Shown here in pieces: positions 11,585 through 21,984 of a stretch of DNA of 64,000 nucleotides. Source of the DNA: Pleurodeles waltl (taxonomy: Eukaryota; Chordata; Amphibia; Caudata; Salamandridae); the NCBI RefSeq assembly GCF_031143425.1, contig NC_090437.1, positions 1,178,966,863-1,179,030,862 of the forward strand. Direction: 5' to 3'. The position numbers were made by a program, and so were the translations under genes. The notes beneath the pieces were generated by a model. The model did not search any database. It was given only the letters and a program-made list of their open reading frames with translations, and was not told where the DNA came from. The stretch's first letter is position 1; the number at the start of each line of letters is the position of its first letter.

Positions 11585-13622
11585 TGAGCCCACGACACCC
11601 TTTTCATTGTTGATTCAAGAGTGCGGGGTCCAATATCTAAAATTAACTTGTTGGACTTGGACCTTTTTGCAGGGTCATCCCAAATGTTTTGCCTCCTTCC
11701 TCCTATTAGGAGTTAGGGCTCTGGGCACTTTACCACTGCTAACCAATGTTAAAGGGCATATGCTCTCTGTATAAATTATGTTAGTAATTGGTTTATCCAT
11801 GATTGGTATATTTGATTTACGAGACTCTAGTACAGTGCACAGTGTGTGACCAGGGCTTGTAAATCAAATGGTACTAGTCGGCCTGCAGCACTGATTGTGC
11901 CATCCACGAGTAGCCCTGTAAACATGTCTCAGACCTGCCATTGCAGTGCCTCTGTGCACAGTTTTAAACTGCCTTGTCGACCTGGCAGGTGCAACCACTT
12001 GCCAGGCCCAAACCCTCCCTTTTAGTACATGCAAGGCACCCCTTAGGTAGGCCCCAGGTATCCCCATGGGCAGAGTGCAGTTATGTGTACTGGTGTGTTT
12101 TACGTGTCCTGCTAGTGAAATTCTGCCAATTTGGTTTTCATTATTGCAAGGTCTATCCCTCCCATAGGATAGCATGGGTATTGCCTTGAAATATCTTTTA
12201 AGGTGTAACTTCCCATTGGGTGCAGATATAGATATGGAGTTTGGGCCCTCTGAACTCACAATAAAAAATACATATTTTGGTGAACATGGCTAAAATGCCA
12301 CTTCTAGAAAGTGGGCATTTTATTGCTTGACCGTTCTGTGCCTCTGCCTGTCTGTGGAATACACGTCTGGGTCAGGATGACAAATGGTCTGTTTGTGAAT
12401 TCACTCTAGAAAGTCACACAAAGCTAGCTGAGATGTGCCCTGGATATCCTGATGGGTCTTTCTGGGCTAGAGTGGTGGGAGGAGCTGACACAAGTACCTG
12501 AATAGGGCTGTGCCTGTCCTTATACAATACAATCGCTAACCCTCTAAAGTGTGTCTGGGACTAGGGCAGGAAGGGAAGGGTCTTGTTCACTACAAAGGCT
12601 TCCCTTCGAAGTTTGCTTTCCTCAAAGGCAGAAATGAGTATAAGTATTGGACTCAAAACCCTAGACATTTAGAACACTTCTGGATCAAGAGGAGAATCTG
12701 CCAAGGAGAAGAGCTGAAGAGCTGTGAGGAGGAGTACTGGCCCTTTGCTGTGTGTGCTTTGCTGGGTCGACCTGCAGGTGCTGCTTCTGCTTTGGAGAGG
12801 ACAAAGACTTGACTTTGTTGTATATCCTGCTTGTGAAGTTTCTCAAAGGGCTTGGACTGAGCTTGCCTCCTGTTGTGAAGTCACAGGACATCAAAGGCTT
12901 CCAATACCAGCCCCTGGGTTTTCTTGCTGAGGGCTCTGACTTGCGAAGAAGTACCCACTCCAGTTCCTGGGCCCTTGGGAGTGACGTCAGCCTTAAAATA
13001 AGAAGAACAGGGTATAAGCAGGGTATACTGACTCTGGACAACTCCAGAACTGATGCTGCTGCCTGACACCACTCTGCTACCTCCACCCAAAGCCATTGTC
13101 CCTGCTGAACTACGATGACCGGACACCGCAGGCCCGATGCTTCTGTAGCATCTCTGAAGTCCCACAACATTATGAGTCCTGAGTGGCATGTCACTGACAT
13201 CTGGGACACCTGACTCCGCCACAGCGCCTGTGGCCCCGTGGACTGAAAGTGACCCTGCAAGGTTGCCCCATCATGCCTTGACCCACTAGACTCTTTGATC
13301 CCACTGGATCGTAAGGAACTGGCTCCTTGACACTGATGCTGCCTCATCTCCACTGCCTCCATAAGGAACCAGCACCCCACCTCCGCGTAGCAGTAAGGAA
13401 CCAATGCCTGACCAGTTCCAGCAATGCCTCACCTCCCCGACTCTGTGCCACATCTTTGACTCTGCCTCATGTCTAAGGTACTGTCCCTGGGGTCCATGTG
13501 ACTCCGTGACCGCCACCACACTCCCTTGCGAATATGTTGGACTATTGAGAGCGACTCCATCAATGACGTCATGATAGCCCCAGTTGGAGCTTTTGTGTTT
13601 CTAAGCACTTTTTTGAGATTTA
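11585..13622. mobile_element. Left part of a long LTR-like interspersed repeat, interrupted by Harbinger
   Basis: Non-coding repeat with a start of the kind TTGATTCAAGAGTGCGGGG...CAGGGTCATCC and a body containing CTCTGGGCACTTTACCACTGCTAACC. This general organisation is shared with the repeat at 54794-57612. The repeat resumes after the Harbinger insertion at 21671 and ends in TTTCTAACA at 21984. A possible 5-bp duplication AAACC (11580-11584) / AAACT (21985-21989) brackets it. It is likely a solo LTR of a large LTR retrotransposon, but I see no internal coding region to prove it. Open frames here, including one of 239 codons at 12685-13404, show no protein-family features. Confidence 0.5.
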
Positions 13623-13870
13623 GGTGGTCATTATGACATTGGCGGTGACTGTTAAAGTGGCAGTAATACCACCAACAGGCTGGCGGTAATTACTGCCAAA
13701 TTATGACCATGGCGGTGATAACTCCATAGACAGCCAATGTACCACACCATCCGTCAGGGCATTATCACCCCTGACCATGGCGGTAGCCATCAACAGCCAG
13801 GTGGAAGACAAGGTACCGCCCACCATATTATGACACTGAAAACCACCACGATTTCTGGGGCGGTACGAAC
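13623..13870. promoter_or_regulatory. Harbinger subterminal motif cluster
   Basis: In the first 250 bp the hexamer GGCGGT or its complement ACCGCC occurs about six times (near 13641, 13682, 13712, 13780, 13815, 13859), often next to TTATGAC. The opposite end has related words: ACCGCC near 21398, GGCGG near 21524 and GCGGT near 21601-21633. Repeated subterminal words of this kind are where Harbinger Myb-like proteins are expected to bind. That role is inferred from family knowledge. Confidence 0.55.
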
Positions 13871-14433
13871 GCCATAAAAAGTCTGGTGGAAACACATCAC
13901 AGAAGACCAAAGACTCACCAACAGAGACACGGAGAAGACCAATGCCATCATGGAACCGGAACTGCAAGTCTTCCTGATGCTCTTCTACACCGTGCTCCAC
14001 CTGGAACACCAACGCTGATGAAGATGACGACGGTGAGTACAGCCACCTAGCACACAAGGGAGGAGGGAGGAAAAGGAGAGTGACACACACACGCACAAAA
14101 CACACCATTCACACACACACCATACACACAACCAGCTGTAGATGTAAACCAATGGCACAGAAAGCACGGCATAATAATATGAGGACTACAGTTCGGCAGT
14201 ACTGACATTGTAACAGCAAGCCAACACTCACCATATGAACCAATTTTAGAACAAAGATACTTGAGCAATTGTTTAGAAAGGGACAATGACCAGTCCAAAG
14301 TACATAAGGCCCACATGGCCACAGGGCACAGTCCAAGCCCCAACTTGATCCTGATGAACTCTGCACAATACTGTGCAGGGGCAACATCTGAGAAGTGAAC
14401 AGGCACCTCAGGGGGAAGGGAGGTGGGGGCACC

Positions 14434-16190
14434 TCAGCTGAAGTCGGGAACTTGCCCACTGCTCCTGGAGGGGGCTCCATGCCCATTTCCAAATGCTTGT
14501 GTGTGCAAGGTCACAACAGTCCCTGGAGGGTGGCCTACATTCACTCTGCTGGAGGTGAGGGCTGCATTGTCTCTGCTGGGGAGGTGTCTCCTGGGCAGCC
14601 TCTGCCCTAGGTGAGGGCTGCACTGTCTAAGCTGGGGGAGGTATCTCCTGGGCAGCCTCTGCTGGGGTGTCCCAGCTGGAGGCGGAGGCTTCCTGTCTGT
14701 CATTGGTGGATGAGTGGGAACCATTTCTGACATTGGTGGTTGAGTGGGAACCATTTCTGACATTGGTGGTTGAGATGTAACCTTTTCTGACATTGGTGGT
14801 TGAGTGGGAACCTCTTCTGTCATTGGTGTTGGAGTTGGAACCTTTTCTGACATTGGTGGTTGAGTGGGATCCTTCCCTTTCCTGGCTGGTGGAGTGGGAT
14901 TCTTCCCTTTCCTGGCTGGTGGAGTGGGATCCTTCACGGTCTTGCCTCCACGATTAGGCGGTTCCTCCACTGTCCCTGTGGACTGTTTAGCTGAGATGCT
15001 GGGCTGTGTCATTGGGACCCTGCTCTTACGGGCAGGCCGGAGGAGGGGGAGAAGAGGTCAAGTTGGGCAAGGAAAAGCTTCTTAGAGACGGTGGGGCGGG
15101 ATGAGGGAGGAGGGATGGGAGTGGAGGTTGAGGGACTAGTTTTTGGAGGAGCACGTCTGCTGGACTCGAATGCAGGTGCATGGGCAGTGTGCTGATGTGA
15201 GGTGGATGGCTGTTGTGTGTCAATGCCTGCATTTGGGTCATTTAGGAAGTGGGGGACAGAGGGTGGGAGAGGACACAGGGGACGTGTGGATGGATGATGT
15301 GGAGGTGTCTACTAGTGAGGTGTGTGTGCTGCTTGGTGTGGTGATGCCGGTGGTGGCTGTTGAAGCAGTGCATGCAGGTGTGAGTGTGGAAGTGACTGTG
15401 AGGGAGGTAGAGGAGAAGGAGGAGGTGGAAGGGGAGACAGTGGAAGCAGTGGATGTGGATGTGTGTGCAACTGTCTGTTGTTTGTGTGAGTGCTTGTGGA
15501 CTGACGTGTAGTGTCTGTGTTTGACTGTGCCACTCTTGTGTGATGTCTTGTGTGCATGCTCATCTGTATGTGTACATGGGATGGGTTGGGGTTGAGGAGA
15601 CTGGGAAGTGGTAGTTGGAGGAAAGACGGTAGGAACAGGGACAATGGCTGCCATCAGAGAGGAGGCCATAGCATGAATAGATCTCTGTTAGGCAGCCAAC
15701 CAACCGTGGATGCCCTCCAGGAATGAATTGCATTGCTGCATCTGGGATGCCAGCCCCTGGATGGCATTCACAACGGTAGGCTGAGAGATGGATCTCAGTA
15801 GGTCAGTAGTCTCCTCACTCATTGCAGCAGGGCTCACTGGGGCAGGACCTGAGGTGCCTGAGGCGAAGGAGATGCCCACCCTCCTGGGTGAAGGGACACA
15901 GTCAACTCGCTGTCGGGCTACTGGGAGGATGGAGCTGGTACGGGGGTGGCGGCTGTACCTGCAGCTGGGGAGGTCACAGAGATGTCCACCACCACCAGGG
16001 AGCTTCCATCAGGGGAAGTATCTGAGCCAGTGTTGTCCTCTCCTGTCTCCGCCGTGGTGCTCCCCTCACCCTCCGTCCCACTGGTTCCCTCCGCGTCAGT
16101 GGACTCTGCCTCCTGGATCCTGTGAGATGCAGCTTCCTCTGTCTCCGGTGCCCCTGCTCCTCCGCCACGCCAGATGATGCTAATGCACAC
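14434..16190 (-). pseudogene. Harbinger accessory protein, acidic and low-complexity C-terminal part
   Basis: Three open stretches follow one another on the minus strand. 15918-16190 is acidic and Ser/Thr-rich (ETEEAAS, DAEGTSGTEGEG). 15688-15879 has a predicted helical segment, SEETTDLLRSISQPTVVNAI followed by LASQMQQC. 15238-15669 is Thr/His-rich, and 14434-15012 is Pro-rich with repeated PPMSE(K/M)VPT units. Short frameshifts separate them. Together with the Myb-like helices upstream (16600-16860) they look like one gene: a DNA-binding N-terminus, an acidic linker, a helical segment and a disordered tail. The function is unknown. By position it would be the second or third Harbinger protein. 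Confidence 0.4.
14696..14940. repeat. Minisatellite, about 33-bp unit, inside Harbinger coding sequence
   Basis: Units of the form CATTGGTGGTTGAGTGGGAA followed by CC(A/T)TTTCTGA repeat about six times from 14696 to about 14870. A related 33-bp unit based on CCTTTCCTGGCTGGTGGAG follows. The length is a multiple of three, so in the minus frame the array encodes PPMSE(K/M)VPTQ-type repeats. Confidence 0.85.
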
Positions 16191-16554
16191 ATGGACAGGA
16201 TGACAGAAGGAGAAAGGGGGGAGGGAGAGAAAGGGAGCACTGGGCCAATTACATCACCAACACCACAGTTGGCATACACAGCACTGTCAGACACAGGGAT
16301 CAGTATTGAGCACTATGCATTGCAATGGCATTGAATTGGCTAAATGCCACAGAAAGATGAGGGCCAAACACTGCCAACTGCACACCTCCTGGGACCCACA
16401 AAGCCCTGACCGACATGGAATAGATACGAGCTAGGTTACCTGCATGTGCCATACACCTATTACCCTTGAGCTGGATCACGCTGCAATGTCTGTCCTGGCA
16501 TTAAGGGGCAGCCATTAACTCACAACCACCACCCAGATCCCATGCCACCTACCA

Positions 16555-16900
16555 ATTATTGTAGTAATGCCCACTGTAGTCACCCCCCTTGAGGCTGCTC
16601 TGATGCCCTCAGGCATCCATCCAACTCTGGGTAGGCCACCAACAGTATTCGGACCATCGGGGGAGGTCAGGTTCGGACAGGCACCCCTTCCTCATTAGGA
16701 GGCCATCCCCAACTGGTCCTCTGCAGTCTTCCATGCCCAGTGTCTCAGGTCTTCCCACTGTTTCCTGCAGTGGGTGCTCCACCTGCTGTAGAACCCCGGG
16801 TCTGCACATCCTTGGTGATGGCACGCCACAATCCCATCTTTTGATGGGTGCTGACCTGCAGAGGTAATACAGACAGGACAGCATTACACATACAATCCAG
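16555..16900 (-). pseudogene. Harbinger Myb/SANT-like fragment, copy 1 of an internal duplication
   Basis: Minus-strand frames read HQKMGLWRAITKDV and, one frame over, YSRWSTHCRKQWEDLRHW. This is the spacing of aromatic and basic residues of a trihelix-type Myb/SANT domain. The stretch from about 16555 to 16800 is a near-duplicate of 18695-18940. A frameshift splits the domain, so the copy is broken. Confidence 0.5.
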
Positions 16901-17033
16901 CCTGTCACACATAATGCTCACAAATCCCATTTCCAAATCCTTTGGCACACACATCGTCCGGTGCACACCATGTACAGAGATCAGGGAGGACTTACATGCT
17001 CTCAACACCACCTTGCTCTCCAAACCGGGCGGG

Positions 17034-17280
17034 GGGATGGGTTCGGGCAGACCTGGCCAACATCATGAGGGAATCAACAGCACACCAGCGGGCCCCTACC
17101 ATTAGCCAGTCAATTGACCAGCCCTCCACTTCTGCTGCAGCTAGTGGGCAGGAGGCCCCGCCACAGGACCCCCAGACCACCAGCACCCCTCCCCCTGCAG
17201 AATGTGATCCATCTCGCAAACATTCCCTGCGACCCAGACAGAAGCCAGAGACACTTGCCAAGACCAAGACCAGGAAATGA
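17034..17280 (+). pseudogene. Plus-strand open stretch resembling a disordered protein tail
   Basis: The plus frame ends STPPPAECDPSRKH, then RPRQKPETLAKTKTRK and TGA at 17278-17280. Upstream it is Ser/Ala/Gln/Pro-rich (QPSTSAAASGQEAPPQ). The composition looks like a genuine basic C-terminus rather than noise, but it lies on the opposite strand from the other Harbinger genes and has no recognisable domain. It could be a chance frame. Confidence 0.25.
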
Positions 17281-17885
17281 GTCTCTCCTGATTGTCCCCC
17301 TCGTGTCCCACCCTGTCACCTTGTCCACTTTGAACTGCCTTTGCTCTCCTTCCTATGGCCTCTTGGACACTAGACCTGTGCTACAAACAGACTGGAACAA
17401 TATCCTGGACTTTCCTCATCACCCCATTCCATTGCACTTTTCAGTCAATTATTTGCACTACATTAAACACCCTTGAACACAACATAAGTGACACCGTTTT
17501 ATATGTTGAAAATGTGAGTTTATGGGAACAGTCACATCTAGTTCAAATGATCTGAACACTGTGATAGCATACAAATAATGCCCTGCAGCTGTCTGAAGTG
17601 AACACATCAGGACACTGTTGTCATATCAACAACATCTGTAAAATGACAAGCCATAGGTGACAGTAAGTCGAGATGCCAAGGAAGTGAATGCCTTCATGAT
17701 ACAGTCACAGAGAAAACATCAATAGTCAGAGTAATGGTCAGTTCCACTGTCTCACCTGTGTGTCATTGGAAGTATTGTCGTATAACTGATGTTCTGTTGT
17801 CCTCATCCTCATCCTCATCCTCTGCCTCCTCATCCTCACTGTCCACAGGGTCCACTGCTGCCACAGGGTCATCTCCAGTCCCCTC

Positions 17886-18796
17886 CTAGTGCAGAAAACG
17901 CACATGTCGTCTGAGGTCCAGGTTGTGCAACATGCAGCATGCCACTACTATTTGGCAGACCTTCTCGGGTGAGTAGCATAGGGATCCACCTGTCAGATGT
18001 AGGCATCTGAACCTGGCCTTCAGGAGGCCAAAGGTCCTCTCGATTATTCTCCTGGTTTGCCCATGTTCATCAGTATAACAGTTCTCAGCCCCTGTCCTGG
18101 CATTCCTCACAGGGGTCAGGAGCCACAATAAGTTTGGGTAACCAGAGTCACCTGCAAGTATTGAGGGAAAAAATTAGCCTTATACAATGCTATTGGGATA
18201 ACACTTGAAGGCATACTCTGACATACAGTGGATAGGGACTCTGGCTCACCTATTAGCCATAACCTGTGCCTTTGTAGTTGGGCCATCACATTTGGGATGC
18301 TGCTATTTCTCAGAATGAAGACGTCATGCACTGACCCAGGATAGTTGGCAGTAACGCAGGAGATGTACTGGTCCGCCAGGTGCACCATTTGCACACTGAG
18401 TGAGTGGAAACTCTTCTGATTCCTGAACACCTGTTCATTCTGGCAGGGGGACAAAAACGCGATATGTGTACCATAAATCGCCCCAATAATATTAGGCATA
18501 TGTCCCATTGCATAGAATCCCGCTTTCACAGTGGCCAAATCTTCCACCTGGGGGAAAGAAATGTAGCTGCACATGTGTTTCACCAAGGCAGACAATACCC
18601 TTGCCAGCATGACTGAGAACATCGGCTGTGACATTCCTGCTGCCAAGCCCACCGTCACTTGGAAAGAACCAGTGGCCAGGAAAGGAAGCACTGATATTGT
18701 AGTAATGCCCACTGTAGTCACCCCCCCTTGTGGCTGCTCTGATGCCCTCAAGCATCCATCCAGCTCTGGGTAGGCCAGCGACAATATTCGGACCAT
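17886..18796 (-). pseudogene. HARBI1-like Harbinger transposase
   Basis: The DDE nuclease of the PIF/Harbinger family. Frame one (18116-18796) carries FLATGSFQ, SQPMFSVMLARVLSAL, ISFP, the IIGAIYGTHIAF block (normally IDGTHI, first catalytic Asp), FRNQKSFHSLSVQ and ANYPGSVHDVFILRNS (second Asp region). Frame two (17886-18128) carries the C-terminal part, with RRIIERTFGLLKARFRCL supplying the catalytic Glu and CCMLHNL near the end. The first Asp of the usual IDGTHI motif is Tyr here, and the two frames overlap with a shift. The copy is therefore catalytically dead as it stands. The usual protein is about 350 residues, and about 300 are visible. Confidence 0.88.
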
Positions 18797-19020
18797 CAGG
18801 GGAGGTCAGGTTCCGACAGGCACCCCTTCCTCATTGGGAGGCCATCCCCAACTGGTCCTCTGCGGTCTTCCATGCCCAGTGTCTCAGGTCTTCCCACTGT
18901 TTCCTGCAGTGGGTGCTCCACCTGCTGTAGACCCCCAGGGTCCGCACATCCTGCACAAAAGGGGGGAACCCGGTGGGATGACGGATAGCTGATATCAGGT
19001 CGGGCTCCAATGGAGCACAC
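18695..19020 (-). pseudogene. Harbinger Myb-like fragment, copy 2 of the internal duplication
   Basis: Near-repeat of 16555-16900: the same run from TAGTAATGCCCACTGTAGTC through GCATCCATCCA and CAGGTTC(C/G)GACAGGCACCCC to CTGCAGTGGGTGCTCCACC. Here the reading TLGVYSRWSTHCRKQWEDL lies immediately upstream (minus sense) of the transposase frame. Confidence 0.6.
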
Positions 19021-19527
19021 AGCTCTGTGATTGTGGTCCTGTCCAGTCTATAAGTGAGTATAATGTGCCTGTGCTCCCCAATTCCTCAAGGGCTTTCTAC
19101 ACGGGGGTTTGTCTGCTCCTCCTATTCATCCGCAGTTGTAGGTATCTAAGGTACACAAGAGTGAGTAGGCTGTCACAATTTGAACAATGGAACCACCACT
19201 GCAGTTTGCATACAGCATTAATGTGATGGGACAGTGGGAATGCAATATATGTGCAATTTTCATGCACAACGCAGTTATGGAAGATCTGTATGTAGTCCAC
19301 CACCATGAAATGGCGACCGCCTGTCCTGTATCTAGGGACAGGTTGAAGTGAGGTAAGTCCGCCAATGTGGGGCGTCGTGGCAGAAGGTGGTCTTGCACCG
19401 CTGTGCAATTTTTCATTGGCTAAAATGGAGCTCTATGGAGTACAGTTGCCAATGGGTATCAGTGTTGGTGGTGACAGGGTACTAAGCCGCGGACGTGACT
19501 GCCATTTTCTGTCCATAACCTCACTTA

Positions 19528-19585
19528 GGCCCATATTTATACTTTTTGACGCATATTCGGCGCAAACAGAGTATAAATATGCCCC
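19528..19585. mobile_element. 58-bp foldback MITE nested in Harbinger
   Basis: Terminal inverted repeats GGCCCATATTTATACT and GGGGCATATTTATACTC (right end, complement) are flanked by TTA at 19525-19527 and 19586-19588. The size and TTA duplication fit a Harbinger-mobilised MITE. Confidence 0.75.
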
Positions 19586-20602
19586 TTAATTCCTGACTTG
19601 CAACAGTGCAACACCTACACTGTGTGTGCTGCTGAGACCTGTGTCTGGAACCTACCATGGCCTGTGTGACTGGGGAAAGGGCTCCTGCCTTCACTTTGAT
19701 GGAGCTGGAGCTTTTGGTGGATGGGGTCCTGCCCCAGTATGGGCAGCTGTATGGGCCTCCAGACCAACAGGTGAGTACACCTTGGGCAGGATGCATGTGG
19801 GAGGGTTGCATGGAGATGTGTGTTCAGGCATCGTGTCGTATGTGGGGTGGTATGTCTGGTGTCCGCTTGTTCTCCTACATGTTGTTAAGGATGTGGCCCA
19901 TAGTGTCATGGGATTATTGGTAGGCCCCCAGGATCTTGGTGAGTGCCTCCTGGAGAGTGGGTTCCCTGGGCCTATTCTCCCCCTGGAGCACAGAGGTCTT
20001 CCCAGTGTCCCTGTTCCCTTGTGCCTCGGTCCCCTGAACGGTGTGCCCACTACCACTGACCCCAGGTCCCTGATTGCCTTGGGAGTGAGGTGTGGACTGG
20101 GGTCCCTGTACAGGTAGGCACACTGCTGATTGACGTGTCCTGGGAACAGAGGTGTGGGGACAATGGGTTGGTGCTGTGGTGTTGGATACTGATGAGGGAG
20201 GCTCTGTGGTTGACTGGGAGTGGGCTGGGGTGACCGACTGACCAGTGGTCCCTGTTGGGCCAAGTAGTTCATCCAATGTCAGAAGTCGAAGGTTACTGTC
20301 ATCACTGGAGGCATCTTCTGTTGGGGAACTGGTTTGTCATGGTACCTCCTCTCCGATCACATGGGCTGGGCCATCTGTGGGGATGTAAGTGATGGATTAT
20401 GCTTCATGTCTGTGACATATTACACATCCCTATCTTCCCCTCTATCATTGATGTTGCCCTGCCAACTTTGTTTGTGTATGGTGATGTATTGTGGGATTGT
20501 TAGTTCTCCATGCTGTGCATGCTTTTGTGATGGATGTCCATGCAGGGCTGGGAGGGATGTCCATGCATTGGTATAGCATGTAGGGCTTAACATTGGAGTT
20601 AG

Positions 20603-21172
20603 TCATATGTGTAGGTGTAGTGTGTGGGATTCAGTGGAGTGATGGGAGTGTGGGTGAGGGGGTGAGATGGCATGCAGGTATGGGGGTTGATAATTAGTAA
20701 ATGTTGACTCACCAGTGTCCAGTTCTCCAGCAAGTCCAATGGGTTCCTCAGGATGCAGTAATGCCAAGACTTGCTCCTCCCATGGTGTGAGCTCTGGGGG
20801 AGTATGTGGCGGTCCACCGCCATTCCTCTGGATGGGAAGCTGGTGCCTTTCTGTCACAGAACGTACCTTCCCCCATAGGTCGTTCCACCTCTTCTTGATG
20901 TCGTCCCTTGTTCTTGGATGCTGTCCCATGGCGTTCACCCTGTCCATGAGTCTCCGCCATAGCTCCATCTTCCTGTCAATGGATATTTGCTGTACCTGTG
21001 CTCCAAACAGCTGTGGCTCTACCCTGACTACTTCCTCGACCATGACCCGCAACTCCTCATCTGTGATACGGGGGTGCCTTTGTGGGGACCTGGGTGTTGT
21101 GTGGTGTGTGTAAGTGTGTGGGTGTTGGGTACTGTGTTTGGGTGTGTGTCGTGGGGTGCATGAAGGATGCAT
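20603..21172 (-). CDS. Harbinger Myb/SANT-like DNA-binding protein
   Basis: A 189-codon minus-strand frame. The N-terminus is His/Thr/Pro-rich from a GT-rich tract. Residues ~35-105 form a Myb/SANT-like (trihelix) domain: ITDEELRVMVEEVV, ELWRRLMDRVNAMG, then RTRDDIKKRWNDLWGKVRS. The tail is Pro-rich with a short acidic helix (LALLHPEEP). In Harbinger elements this second protein binds the termini and brings the transposase to the nucleus. Here it lies 1.8 kb upstream of the transposase on the same strand. The frame is open, so it may still be translatable even though the transposase is broken. Confidence 0.72.
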   Translation of the reverse strand: MHPSCTPRHTPKHSTQHPHTYTHHTTPRSPQRHPRITDEELRVMVEEVVRVEPQLFGAQVQQISIDRKMELWRRLMDRVNAMGQHPRTRDDIKKRWNDLWGKVRSVTERHQLPIQRNGGGPPHTPPELTPWEEQVLALLHPEEPIGLAGELDTGESTFTNYQPPYLHAISPPHPHSHHSTESHTLHLHI

Positions 21173-21670
21173 GGGTGTATGTGGTGTGTGTATCTAGTTG
21201 TTGCAGTGGTCTTGGTGTCAGTCTGATGGCAATAATTGGTATTCGTAAAGGGTTGTGGGTAATGCAGGTGTGTGTTTTATAGTGTTGTGGGTAGGTGGGT
21301 GTGGTGTGTGTATGAGTGTCAAGGGTGTGTTTATGGTATTGGCTAATGTTGTGTAGTTAAGTATATGGGTGTCCATTCTGAGCACGCGGGTGTGTACCGC
21401 CAATGGTTTACCACCATTGAATGCCCGCTGTGATGATTTGTGGGTCATAATGTGATGAGAGTTGTTTCATTGGCATAACAGTATGGGTGTTGGTACCACC
21501 ACTTTAGTACTGACCTTTGGACTGGCGGATTTGTGTATGTGGCAGTATTCTGCCGGATTGGTGTGTGCGTGTCATAATTCAGCGAACGCATGATCACCTC
21601 TGCGGTGGTATGTTGGCGGCCATCACTACAGCGGTAAGTGGGATTTACCGTCAATGCCATAATAAGGGCC

Positions 21671-21984
21671 TTAATATTTTAAAATTATATTGTTGCTTGT
21701 GCATGTTGGATTTTTGTTTAATTGGTCTTGTTTTACTTAGGTAAATATTGACTGTTTTTCTAAACTGGTGTGGTGTCTATTTGTAGTGTTTCATGGTGTT
21801 ACTGTGCATGGGTACAAATACTTAACATATTGCCTCAGAGATAAGCCTGACTGCTCGTGCCAAGCTACCAAGGGGGTGAGCAGAGATTATTTTAGGAGTG
21901 TGACTTCCCTACCCTGACTGTAATGAGAGTTTCTACTTCGACAGGGCATAAACTGACTGCCAACCAGAGATCCCATTTCTAACA
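21671..21984. mobile_element. Right part of the long LTR-like repeat
   Basis: Resumes at the TTA duplication after Harbinger. It contains GTGCCAAGCTACCAAGGGGGT, also found (GTTGCCAAGCTACCAAGGGTT) near 57490 in the other long repeat, and ends ...CCATTTCTAACA, a plausible LTR end. AAACT follows, close to AAACC before 11585. Confidence 0.55.

Larger units (their letters stand above)
13623..21670 (-). mobile_element. PIF/Harbinger DNA transposon, 8.05 kb
   Basis: Imperfect terminal inverted repeats, GGTGGTCATTATGACATTGG at the left and GGCCCTTATTATGGCATTG as the complement of the right end, are flanked by the 3-bp duplication TTA at 13620-13622 and 21671-21673. TTA/TAA duplications and a two-protein gene set are diagnostic of the superfamily. 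Inside, on the minus strand, lie a HARBI1-like DDE transposase (17886-18796), a Myb/SANT-like protein (20603-21172), and a further stretch of Myb-like and acidic/low-complexity coding (14434-17000). The genes contain frameshifts, so the copy is probably dead. It inserted into the long LTR-like repeat that resumes at 21671. Confidence 0.88.

Noticed and set aside
12685..13404. 239-codon minus-strand open frame as a host gene
   Set aside because: It lies in a GC-rich part of a non-coding long repeat and has no domain, and overlapping frames of similar quality occur on both strands.
14696..14940. CRISPR-like array
   Set aside because: Units are contiguous and degenerate with no unique spacers. 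It is a minisatellite in a transposon gene of a vertebrate genome.
21080..21330. GT-rich tract as a stand-alone microsatellite
   Set aside because: It is irregular and overlaps the N-terminal coding of the Harbinger Myb-like protein, so it is better treated as part of that gene and the element end.
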